The notes under the pieces are model-generated. The model worked only from the letters and a program-made list of their open reading frames with translations, was not told the DNA's origin and did not search any database. Shown here in pieces: positions 55,097 to 62,934 of a DNA stretch of 64,000 nt. Each line of letters starts with the position of its first letter. Within the stretch, counting starts at the first letter, position 1. A program made the position numbers and the translations under genes. This DNA is from Ectothiorhodospira shaposhnikovii. GTDB taxonomy: Bacteria > Pseudomonadota > Gammaproteobacteria > Ectothiorhodospirales > Ectothiorhodospiraceae. The DNA lies in NCBI RefSeq assembly GCF_022227765.1, contig NZ_JAJMLZ010000010.1:1-64000 (forward strand), given 5' to 3'.

Positions 55097-56580
55097 TGAC
55101 CGGTAGCGTGGAAATCAACTTCGCCCTGCTGGCGACCCTCATCGTCTATCTGATCCTGATGATCCTGGTGGGCCTGCTGGCCTACCGGGTGACCAGCAAT
55201 CTGTCGGACTACATCCTGGGCGGACGACGGCTGGGCGCGGGCACGGCCGCCCTCTCGGCCGGGGCCTCGGACATGAGCGGCTGGCTGCTGCTGGGCCTGC
55301 CGGGAGCAGTCTACGCGGCTGGCATGAACCAGCTCTGGATCGCGGTCGGGCTGACCATCGGCGCCTATCTGAACTGGCAGTTCGTGGCCGAGCGCCTGCG
55401 GCGGTTCACCGCCGCCGCCCGGGACTCGATCACCATTCCGGCCTATTTCGAGAACCGTTTCCGGGACGAGACCTCGGCCCTGCGGGTGGTGTCGGCCCTG
55501 GTGATCCTGGTGTTCTTCACCTTCTACACCTCCGCCGGCCTGGTGGCCGCCGGCACCCTGTTCGAGGGGACATTCGGCATCGACTATGAGCTGGCCCTGG
55601 CCATCGGCGCCGCGGTGATCCTGGTCTATACCCTGCTGGGGGGCTTTCTGGCGGTGAGCTGGACCGACTTCATCCAGGGCATCCTGATGTTCGTGGCCCT
55701 GGTCCTGGTACCCGTCATCACCATCATGAACCTGGGCGGCTGGACCGAGACCAGCCAGATGGTGGCGCAGCTCAATCCCGGCGCCCTGGATGCCTTTCAC
55801 GATATCACCCTGTTCGGCATCATTTCCCTGATGGCCTGGGGCCTGGGTTACTTCGGGCAACCCCATGTACTGGCCCGGTTCATGGCCATTCGCAGTCCCG
55901 GCGACATTCCCCTGGCCCGCTTCATCGGCATCACCTGGATGGTGGTGGCCCTGTTCGGCGCCATGCTCACGGGCTTTGCCGGGATTGCCTATTTCGGCGA
56001 AGCGGGACTGGCGAACCCGGAGACGGTGTTCATCCTGCTGATTCAGGCCCTGTTCAATCCTTGGGTGGCCGGATGCCTGATCGCGGCGGTGCTGGCGGCC
56101 ATCATGAGCACCATCGACTCCCAGCTGCTGGTGTCCTCGTCGGCCCTGTCCGAGGACTTTTACAAGCGCTTCTTCCGCCCCGCTGCCTCGGATACGGAAT
56201 TGGTCTGGATCGGCCGGGGCACGGTGCTGGGCATCGGCGTGCTGGCCACGTTGCTGGCGCTGAATCCGGATGCCGCGGTGCTGGATCTGGTGTCCTATGC
56301 CTGGGCGGGCTTTGGCGCGGCCTTCGGGCCGGTCATCATCCTGTCGGTGTTCTGGCGCGGCATGAACCGCAACGGCGCCCTGGCGGGGATCGTCACCGGC
56401 GCGCTCACGGTACTGATCTGGGAACGTTACGAGGGCGGCCTGTTCGACATGTACGAGATCCTGCCGGGCTTCATCCTGGCCACCCTGGCCATCTTCCTGT
56501 TCAGTCGGGTGGGCAAGGGCCCGACCGAGGACATGAAACGGGAGTTCGACGCGGTGCAACGGGCGCAACGGGAAGGCTGA
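55096..56580 (+). CDS. putP: Sodium/proline symporter
   Basis: A 494-residue sodium:solute symporter with about 13 helices. Family motifs: SDYILGGRRLGAGTAALSAG and ASDMSGWLLLGLPGAVYAAG (cation and substrate site region), GLGYFGQPHVLARFMAIRSP, and AAVLAAIMSTIDSQLLVSSS followed by ALSEDFYKRFF. The start ATG 55096 overlaps the stop of the small upstream peptide. GGGGAGG at 55081-55087 is the ribosome binding site. With putA it forms a proline uptake and catabolism unit. Confidence 0.96.
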   Translation: MTGSVEINFALLATLIVYLILMILVGLLAYRVTSNLSDYILGGRRLGAGTAALSAGASDMSGWLLLGLPGAVYAAGMNQLWIAVGLTIGAYLNWQFVAERLRRFTAAARDSITIPAYFENRFRDETSALRVVSALVILVFFTFYTSAGLVAAGTLFEGTFGIDYELALAIGAAVILVYTLLGGFLAVSWTDFIQGILMFVALVLVPVITIMNLGGWTETSQMVAQLNPGALDAFHDITLFGIISLMAWGLGYFGQPHVLARFMAIRSPGDIPLARFIGITWMVVALFGAMLTGFAGIAYFGEAGLANPETVFILLIQALFNPWVAGCLIAAVLAAIMSTIDSQLLVSSSALSEDFYKRFFRPAASDTELVWIGRGTVLGIGVLATLLALNPDAAVLDLVSYAWAGFGAAFGPVIILSVFWRGMNRNGALAGIVTGALTVLIWERYEGGLFDMYEILPGFILATLAIFLFSRVGKGPTEDMKREFDAVQRAQREG

Positions 56581-56600
56581 CGCCGGCCCTGACCGAACCC

Positions 56601-56635
56601 GGCGGCAGGTCACGTAGGCTGCGTGACCTGCCGCC
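56601..56635. terminator. Large palindrome between convergent putP and SulP genes
   Basis: GGCGGCAGGTCACG and CGTGACCTGCCGCC form a perfect 14-bp stem with a 7-base loop, 20 bp after the putP stop and 12 bp before the stop of the converging sulP gene. No T-run follows on either side, so it is a probable bidirectional terminator or mRNA-stability hairpin. Confidence 0.75.
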
Positions 56636-56647
56636 GGATTGCCGCCA

Positions 56648-58381
56648 TCACCCCAGCCAGCGCCGGGCCACCCTGGCGCCCTCCTCCATGTCCGTCACAT
56701 AGGTCAGGCGCCCCGCCTCCTTGCGTACCCCGGCCCGGCGCAGCTTGACGATCAGGCGGGCCTTCATGCCCACGAAGATGAGGGCGATCCCCTTCTGACG
56801 CAGATCGGTGATCAGGCTCTGCAAGGCCACCAGGGCGGTGCCGTCCATGCTGGGGACATCCCGCATGTCCAGCATGACCACCTTCACGCCGGGGTCCACC
56901 AGCCGCAGGGAAGACATGGCCTTCTCCGCGGCACCGAAGAACAGGGGACCGTTGACGTCATAAAGGGCCACCGCCGCCGGCAGTGAGCGGGTATCCGGAT
57001 GACGGTCCGTCTGCACCCGGTCGGAGTGGGTGATCAGGGACATGCGATGAATGAACAGGGCCGCCGCCAGCCCCATGCCCACGGCCACCGCCAGCACCAT
57101 GTCGAACAGCACCGTCAGGCCGAAGCAGATCAGCAGGATGGCCACATCGGGCCTGGGAGCGGAGCGGATCGTGCGGGCAAACAGGTGGGCCTCGCTCATG
57201 TTCCAGGCCACCACGAACAGCAGCGCGGCCAGGGCCGCCATGGGGACATGGCCCAGCACGCCGGCCAGGCCCACCACCGCGATCAGCACCACCAGGGCAT
57301 GGACCACGGCGGCAATGGGGGATCGGGCCCCGCTGCGGATGTTGGTGGCGGTCCGGGCGATGGCACCGGTGGCGGTGATGCCGCCGAAGAAGGGTGCCAC
57401 CACGTTGCCCAGGCCCTGCCCGATCAATTCCGAGTTGGGATCATGGCGGGTTCGGCTCAGCCCATCCGCGACCACGGCGCAGAGCAGGGATTCGATCGCG
57501 CCCAGCATGGCAATGGCAAAGGCCGGCCCCAGCAATGCCCGGATCAGATCGAAATTCAGCTGCAACGGTTGCCCGTCGGGACCGGGGAGATGCCACGGGA
57601 GGGCGAAGGCGGGGGGAATGGGCGGAATCCCCTGCCCCGACTCCCCCCGGTATTCCCAGGTGAAACGGGAGGCAATGGTATCCACGGCCCCACCGCCCAG
57701 CCAGTGATTGAGGGCCCATGTGGCCAGGGCCGCCGCCACCAGTGCCACCAGGGGTGCGGGCACGGGAACCTTGAGACGTCCCCAGAAGACGAGGATCAGC
57801 AGGGTGAAGATGCCCACCCCCAACTCCATCGGGTTGATGCTGGGGAAGGCGGACACGATGCTCCCCAGGTTGGCCAGATAGTGCTCTCCCAGATGATCCA
57901 CGGTCAGCCCCAGAAAATCCGGCAACTGCAGGGTGGCGATCACCACGGCGATGCCGGCGGTGAACCCCAGTACCACCGGATAGGGCACGAACTGGATCAG
58001 GGCACCCATGCGGGTCAACCCCAGGGCAATCAGGATCAGTCCGGCCATCACGGTGGCCACCAGCAAGCCGCCCAGACCGTACTGCTGCACCACCGGGATG
58101 AGGATCACCACGAAGGCCGCCGTGGGCCCGGAGACGTTGAAACGGGAGCCTCCGGTGAGGGCGATGATGGCCCCCGCCACGATGGCCGTGTACAGGCCAT
58201 GTTGGGGCGGCACCCCCACGGCGATGGCCAGCGCCATGGCCAGGGGCACCGCGACAATACCAATGGTCAGGCCGGCCATCACATCCTTGCGCAGGTCGGC
58301 CAGACCGTAGCCTTCCTTCCAGGCGGCCCGAAGCCCCATGAACAGACCGGGCATGCGGCCGGACCAGGGGGAATTGTGCAT
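56648..58381 (-). CDS. SulP-family anion transporter with STAS domain (DauA-like)
   Basis: A 577-residue inner-membrane transporter. It has the family block AVGVPPQHGLYTAIVAGAII, with about 12-14 helices to residue 430, and a C-terminal cytoplasmic STAS domain (about 440-555). Sequence order around PDFLGLTVDHLGEHYLANLG recalls E. coli DauA (YchM), a C4-dicarboxylate transporter, rather than the sulfate transporters, but substrate is not proven. ATG 58381 has GAGGAG about nine bases before it. It converges with putP. Confidence 0.88.
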   Translation of the reverse strand: MHNSPWSGRMPGLFMGLRAAWKEGYGLADLRKDVMAGLTIGIVAVPLAMALAIAVGVPPQHGLYTAIVAGAIIALTGGSRFNVSGPTAAFVVILIPVVQQYGLGGLLVATVMAGLILIALGLTRMGALIQFVPYPVVLGFTAGIAVVIATLQLPDFLGLTVDHLGEHYLANLGSIVSAFPSINPMELGVGIFTLLILVFWGRLKVPVPAPLVALVAAALATWALNHWLGGGAVDTIASRFTWEYRGESGQGIPPIPPAFALPWHLPGPDGQPLQLNFDLIRALLGPAFAIAMLGAIESLLCAVVADGLSRTRHDPNSELIGQGLGNVVAPFFGGITATGAIARTATNIRSGARSPIAAVVHALVVLIAVVGLAGVLGHVPMAALAALLFVVAWNMSEAHLFARTIRSAPRPDVAILLICFGLTVLFDMVLAVAVGMGLAAALFIHRMSLITHSDRVQTDRHPDTRSLPAAVALYDVNGPLFFGAAEKAMSSLRLVDPGVKVVMLDMRDVPSMDGTALVALQSLITDLRQKGIALIFVGMKARLIVKLRRAGVRKEAGRLTYVTDMEEGARVARRWLG

Positions 58382-58622
58382 GAATGACACTCCTCAAAGG
58401 TGCTGACGGTTCGACGACGGCAAGGGGATGGCAGACAGCTGCCCGGGGCAGACCACGGCCTGTGCCTGATGCAAGGTGACGGGAGTCGTGGCAGATATTG
58501 CCAAACGGAATGATGGTATCACTTCTGACACAAATCAGGGGATTCACGCGTCACGGTCTTGCCCTGGCGAGCCGTAAACGGTGAACATCCGGAACTGGGC
58601 ATCCAGAATCATGGAGCAAGGC

Positions 58623-60191
58623 ATGGCAAAGGCATTCCATTCTTCAGGCAACGGACGGACCCTGGCCCTCTGGGTGGTGGCGCTGGTGTCCCTGGCGGCC
58701 ATTCTGACCGCCCTCTGGCAACTTCATGCCGGTACCCGGGGGCTCGAGATACGTCAGATTCAGGTGGATGGCGTACCCATGACCCTATATCTGCCGGCCC
58801 GGGAGGCTCCCGCCCCGGTCGCGGTCATTGCCCACGGCTTTGCCGGCTCACGGCAGATGATGCAGCCCCTGGCCATCACCCTGGCCCGCAACGGGTACAT
58901 CGCCCTGACCTTCGACTTCCCCGGTCACGGCGCCAATACCCAGCCCTTCGTCGCCGATCTGCTGGACGAGGACAAGCGTCGCGGCCTGCTGGGCGGAGCG
59001 CTGGAGACCGCGGTGACCACGGGCCTGGCCCTGCCCCGTTCGGATGGACGCCTGGCGTTGCTGGGGCACTCCATGGCCGGGGACATCATACTCATGCACA
59101 TGCATGAACACCCCGACCGGGTCCGGGCCGCCGTGCTGCTCTCCCCCTACATCTCGGGCGCCTTTCCCATGGAGACACTGAACAACCTGTTGTTCGTGTT
59201 CGGCGGGCTCGAACCCGCCGGCCTCCATCAGGCCGCCCTGGCGGCTTTTGCCCCGTTGACGGATACCCCCGAGACGGGCGTCACCTACGGCAACATGGCG
59301 GACGGCTCGGCCCGGCGCCTGGCTCTGGCCGGCGGGGTGGAACACATTGGCGTGCTCTACGCGCGGGACATGCTGCGGGAGTCCCTGGCGTGGCTGAACG
59401 CCAGCGTCAGCCCGGCGGGTGCAAGCCACGACGGTGATCTGGACCGGCGCGGCCCCTGGCTGGGCCTGCTGTTTTTGGGCATCATCGCCCTGGCCTGGCC
59501 CCTCTCCCGCCTGCTGCCCCGGGTGGCGGTCCCGTCGGTGGGTCTGGGCCTGCCCCGTCGGCAATTGCTGAAAATCCTCTGGTTACCGGCCCTGCTCACG
59601 CCCCTGCTGCTCTGGCCCGTGCCCGTGGGGCTGTTGCCCCTGTTGCTGGTGGACTACCTGGCCCTGCATTTTGCCGTCTATGGCCTGCTCTGCTGGGGCC
59701 TGCTGGGATGGTCGGCCCGTCGCCACCGGGAATCCGCCGGGGCCACCATCCGCTGGCAGGCCCTGGCTCCGGCCGTGCTGCTGGCGGCCGGCTATCTCAC
59801 CCTGGCCATCGGCATCCCCGTTCATCTCTATGTCACCGGCTATCTGCCCGGACCGGAGCGGGCGCTGATCCTGCCGCTGGTGTTTCTGGGCATGCTCCTG
59901 TTCTTCTCCGCCGACGAATGGATGACCCGAGGGTCTGAAGCGGCCCGCGGGGCCTATGCCCTGACCAAGGTCTTTCTATTCCTGTCCCTGATCCTGGCCG
60001 TGGCCCTGCGGCTGGAGACCTTGTTCTTCCTGATCATCATCCTGCCGGCGATCCTGGTGTGTCTCACCGTCTACGGCCTGCTCAGCGGGTGGATATATCG
60101 CGCCACGGGGCACCCCTGGGTGGGCGCGACGGCGGTGGCCCTGGCCCTGGCCTGGGGCATGAGCGTGACCTTCCCCCTGGTGGGGGCATAA
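58623..60191 (+). CDS. Alpha/beta hydrolase fused to a polytopic membrane domain
   Basis: A 522-residue protein. An N-terminal membrane anchor (about 15-35) is followed by an alpha/beta hydrolase (about 50-275) with nucleophile elbow LLGHSMAGD, oxyanion region VAVIAHGFAGSRQMM and LTFDFPGHGANTQPF. The C-terminal half (about 290-520) has about seven to eight hydrophobic helices. The likely catalytic serine is in GHSMAG, and the histidine candidate is in GGVEHIGVLY. Substrate unknown. The start 58623 has GGAG six bases ahead. In-frame upstream GTG and ATG codons exist at 58581 and 58611. It is followed by the kinase gene after 30 bp. Confidence 0.75.
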   Translation: MAKAFHSSGNGRTLALWVVALVSLAAILTALWQLHAGTRGLEIRQIQVDGVPMTLYLPAREAPAPVAVIAHGFAGSRQMMQPLAITLARNGYIALTFDFPGHGANTQPFVADLLDEDKRRGLLGGALETAVTTGLALPRSDGRLALLGHSMAGDIILMHMHEHPDRVRAAVLLSPYISGAFPMETLNNLLFVFGGLEPAGLHQAALAAFAPLTDTPETGVTYGNMADGSARRLALAGGVEHIGVLYARDMLRESLAWLNASVSPAGASHDGDLDRRGPWLGLLFLGIIALAWPLSRLLPRVAVPSVGLGLPRRQLLKILWLPALLTPLLLWPVPVGLLPLLLVDYLALHFAVYGLLCWGLLGWSARRHRESAGATIRWQALAPAVLLAAGYLTLAIGIPVHLYVTGYLPGPERALILPLVFLGMLLFFSADEWMTRGSEAARGAYALTKVFLFLSLILAVALRLETLFFLIIILPAILVCLTVYGLLSGWIYRATGHPWVGATAVALALAWGMSVTFPLVGA

Positions 60192-60221
60192 GATGAAGCG
60201 GGACAACCAAGAGGACAACCA

Positions 60222-61154
60222 ATGACAAAGAGAATCGTCACCCTGACCCTGAATCCGGCCGTGGATGCCTCATGCGCCACCGACAAGGTCAGGCCGGTCC
60301 ACAAGATCCGCACCACCAACGAGCGCATGGACCCGGGCGGCGGCGGCATCAACGTGGCCCGGGTGGTCAACGAGCTTGGCGGGCAGAGTTTCGCCGTCTA
60401 TCTGGCCGGTGGACGGTCCGGTGACGTGCTCGACGAACTGGTGGCCGATGCCGGGGTCATGGCTCACCGGGTCCACACCCGCGAAACCACCCGGGTCAGC
60501 CACGTGGTCTACGAACAGAGTTCAGGACAGGAATTCCGCTTCACCCCGGAAGGTCCCACGGTGCAGCCGGCCGAGTGGAAGGCCGCCCTGGATTTCATCG
60601 AACTGCTGGACTTCGACTACGTGATCGCCAGCGGCAGTATCCCGCGGGGGACACCGGAAGATGTCTACGCCCGTCTGTCGGTGATGACCAAGCGACGCGG
60701 TGCCCGGATGGTCCTGGATACCTCCGGACCGGCACTGGCGGCCGCGTTGGAAGAAGGCGTTTACCTGGCCAAGCCCAGCCGGGGTGAGTTTGCCGCGCTG
60801 ATGGGACGGGATCTGGAAGACCCCAGGGAACTGGAAGCAGCGGCCCGGGAGATCGTGGCCGATGGAGGCGTCGAGATCCTGACGGTAACGCTGGGGCATG
60901 ATGGCGCCCTGCTGGCCACCCGGGACGGCATCGCCTGGCTCAAGACACCGGAAGTGACCGCCAAGAGCGCCGTCGGTGCCGGTGACAGCTTCGTGGCCGG
61001 CATGACCCACGGCCTTTCCACCGGTGAAAGCATCTCCCGGGCCTTCGCCCTGGGCGTGGCGGCGGGAACGGCCACGGTGCTCACCTCGGGTACCGAACTG
61101 TGCCACAAGTCCGACGTGATGCACTTCTGGGAAATGCTGACGCAGCAGGAGTAG
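60222..61154 (+). CDS. PfkB-family sugar-phosphate kinase (1-phosphofructokinase/Pfk-2 type)
   Basis: A 310-residue ribokinase-fold kinase. Start RIVTLTLNPAVDASCATDKV is typical of phosphofructokinase-2, tagatose-6-P kinase and 1-phosphofructokinase. The substrate motif is MDPGGGGINVARVVNELGG and the catalytic motif is SAVGAGDSFVAGMTHGLSTG with the base Asp. IASGSIPRGTPEDVYA also fits. The exact sugar phosphate cannot be fixed: E. coli PfkB-like fructose-6-P kinase is the closest pattern. It follows the hydrolase gene after 30 bp and may be co-transcribed. There is no fru PTS gene nearby. Confidence 0.9.
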   Translation: MTKRIVTLTLNPAVDASCATDKVRPVHKIRTTNERMDPGGGGINVARVVNELGGQSFAVYLAGGRSGDVLDELVADAGVMAHRVHTRETTRVSHVVYEQSSGQEFRFTPEGPTVQPAEWKAALDFIELLDFDYVIASGSIPRGTPEDVYARLSVMTKRRGARMVLDTSGPALAAALEEGVYLAKPSRGEFAALMGRDLEDPRELEAAAREIVADGGVEILTVTLGHDGALLATRDGIAWLKTPEVTAKSAVGAGDSFVAGMTHGLSTGESISRAFALGVAAGTATVLTSGTELCHKSDVMHFWEMLTQQE

Positions 61155-61188
61155 GTGCATGATCCCATGCCTGCCTTTCTCTTTCGGC

Positions 61189-62022
61189 TCAGTCCTGCAT
61201 CGCCACCTCGTCCACCAGGGCATCCAGCGCCGCCGGATCGGGCAATGCCAGATAATCCACCAGATGCTCGCTGCTGATGCTCCATTCCGCATAGGTCATC
61301 AGGGAGGCATCCACCGCCGTGGCAAAACGCAGGGCCAGTTTGAGAATGACGACCAGATCCGGCACGTCTTCATGGAGGGTTCCCAGATGCGTGATCTGGT
61401 CCACCGCATACTGCTGGTCGATGGCGTGGACCACCGCCGGGGGAATATGCCAGCGCTGGGTGATCAGCGCCCCCACCCGGGGATGCTGCACACCGAACAA
61501 GCGCATCTCCTCCGGCAACAGTGCCGACCATCCCTTCGTCGGCGCCGCCTTGACCAGGGCGACATACTCATCGCCCATCAGACTGCACAGGGCTGGAATC
61601 CCCACCATGTGGAACAACCCCAAAAGATGGGCCTCGTCCACCAGATCCGGGCGCTTGATCACCCGTGCCGCCCGGGCCGCCGACTCCGCCACATGGACCC
61701 CGCGTTTCCAGAAGGCCGCCATGCCGGGATACTGAGCCATGGCATTGCGCAGTGCGACGGTACGGACAATGGCGTAAACCCGGTTAAAACCCAGCAACAT
61801 CACCGCCTGCTGAATGGAACTGATCTCCCGGGCCCGTCGAAACAGGGGGGAATTGACGATCTGCAACACGCCGCCGGCGATACTGGCATCACCGGCGATA
61901 TGCCGGGCGACCCGCCCCAGGTCGGGATCCTCCCTTCTGGACTCCGCCACCACCACTCGCAGCACCTCCGGTTGGGGAGGGATGACCAGCTTGTCGACGA
62001 TGTCGTGTTCTTCAACCTGCAT
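61189..62022 (-). CDS. HDOD-domain signalling protein
   Basis: A 277-residue single-domain HDOD protein. HDOD proteins resemble HD phosphohydrolases but usually lack the metal ligands and act in regulation. Here LVIPPQPEVLRVVVAESRRE, HIAGDASIAGGVLQIVNSPL and LGLFHMVGIPALCSLM are seen. The classic HD pair is not conserved (LLGLFHMVG). The start ATG 62022 fits the domain. The frame extends beyond to 62697, but that segment is antisense to the next gene. Converges with the kinase gene (34 bp) and is divergent from the 222-aa unknown. Confidence 0.85.
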   Translation of the reverse strand: MQVEEHDIVDKLVIPPQPEVLRVVVAESRREDPDLGRVARHIAGDASIAGGVLQIVNSPLFRRAREISSIQQAVMLLGFNRVYAIVRTVALRNAMAQYPGMAAFWKRGVHVAESAARAARVIKRPDLVDEAHLLGLFHMVGIPALCSLMGDEYVALVKAAPTKGWSALLPEEMRLFGVQHPRVGALITQRWHIPPAVVHAIDQQYAVDQITHLGTLHEDVPDLVVILKLALRFATAVDASLMTYAEWSISSEHLVDYLALPDPAALDALVDEVAMQD

Positions 62023-62103
62023 GGATCCAGTATCCTGTCGGGCACAAGCGCGATAGCTTCCTTTCGCGGAGAGTAATCCATTGACAGCCGATTGCGTAGT
62101 CGC

Positions 62104-62772
62104 ATGAACAGCACCAAGCAGGAAGACCCCCATGGCCTGATCCGCGACCAGGGCATGATTACCCGCTGTGCCCTGGAAGTCATCGACGCCATCCGTGTGC
62201 AGCGCGGCCGACCCCTGCAGTCCCGGGACCGAATGGCCCTGAAACTGCTGACCCCGCGCAATGCCGCCCTGATGATGAAGGAAAACCGTCGACATCTGGC
62301 CTGTCGTCAGGTGAGTTTCGAGATCCTTACCGATGACGTGGGCCTGGGTGCCTATCGCCTCCTCCCCGTCGGCGTGCATGTGCTCAATCCGGAACGGGGC
62401 TGGTGGAACGATGACTACGGCGTCCGCCGTTTCCTGTGGAACCTGTATCTGGGGGAAGATCCCATCGAAGGCATGCAACGCATCCTGGAGCGCCTGTTCA
62501 AGGTATCCCCCCAGGGCCTTCGCACCCTCTCCGGCAACCTGGACATGCACCAGGCGGAACAGGACATTGAGGCCACCGTCCGCCCCGACCTGAATCTTTA
62601 CATCCGCCGTCACAAGGGCAGCGTGGAAACCTCCCTGCGCAGGCTCAACCAGGCCCAGGCCCTCCACCGGATCAAGGACCTGGGAATCGACACCCACGGA
62701 CAGGGCCGCATGGCCCTGGTGTTCGGCAGCAACCGACGCTATGCGGTGAGTTTTGCGGTGGAGAGGGCTTGA
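62104..62772 (+). CDS. Hypothetical protein (222 aa)
   Basis: A soluble 222-residue protein with many Arg residues and no recognised motif. Patterns include a helix-rich N-terminus (ITRCALEVIDAIRVQRGRPL), a conserved-looking Trp-rich middle (LNPERGWWNDDYGVRRFLWN) and a terminal part ending in FGSNRRYAVSFAVERA. The upstream gap to the divergent HDOD gene is only 81 bp, so they may share a promoter region. A start at TTG 62092 is possible but ATG 62104 is more normal. Function unknown. Confidence 0.6.
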   Translation: MNSTKQEDPHGLIRDQGMITRCALEVIDAIRVQRGRPLQSRDRMALKLLTPRNAALMMKENRRHLACRQVSFEILTDDVGLGAYRLLPVGVHVLNPERGWWNDDYGVRRFLWNLYLGEDPIEGMQRILERLFKVSPQGLRTLSGNLDMHQAEQDIEATVRPDLNLYIRRHKGSVETSLRRLNQAQALHRIKDLGIDTHGQGRMALVFGSNRRYAVSFAVERA

Positions 62773-62934
62773 TACCGGCGCCCATCAAGGGGCATCATCC
62801 CCGGTCAAACGGGTTCGTGACACCGGAGTGTCATGGACCCGGTGCACAATTCATCCACTGCAACATGATCCTGTCTCGGACCCCGGTCCGATCCGCCTTT
62901 TTTCTCACATCTTTCCCAGTTTGATTCGAGGCCT

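Noticed and set aside
62023-62697. N-terminal extension of the HDOD protein (225 residues)
   Set aside because: The segment is antisense to the 222-residue gene and unlike protein sequence. The HDOD domain fits the ATG at 62022.
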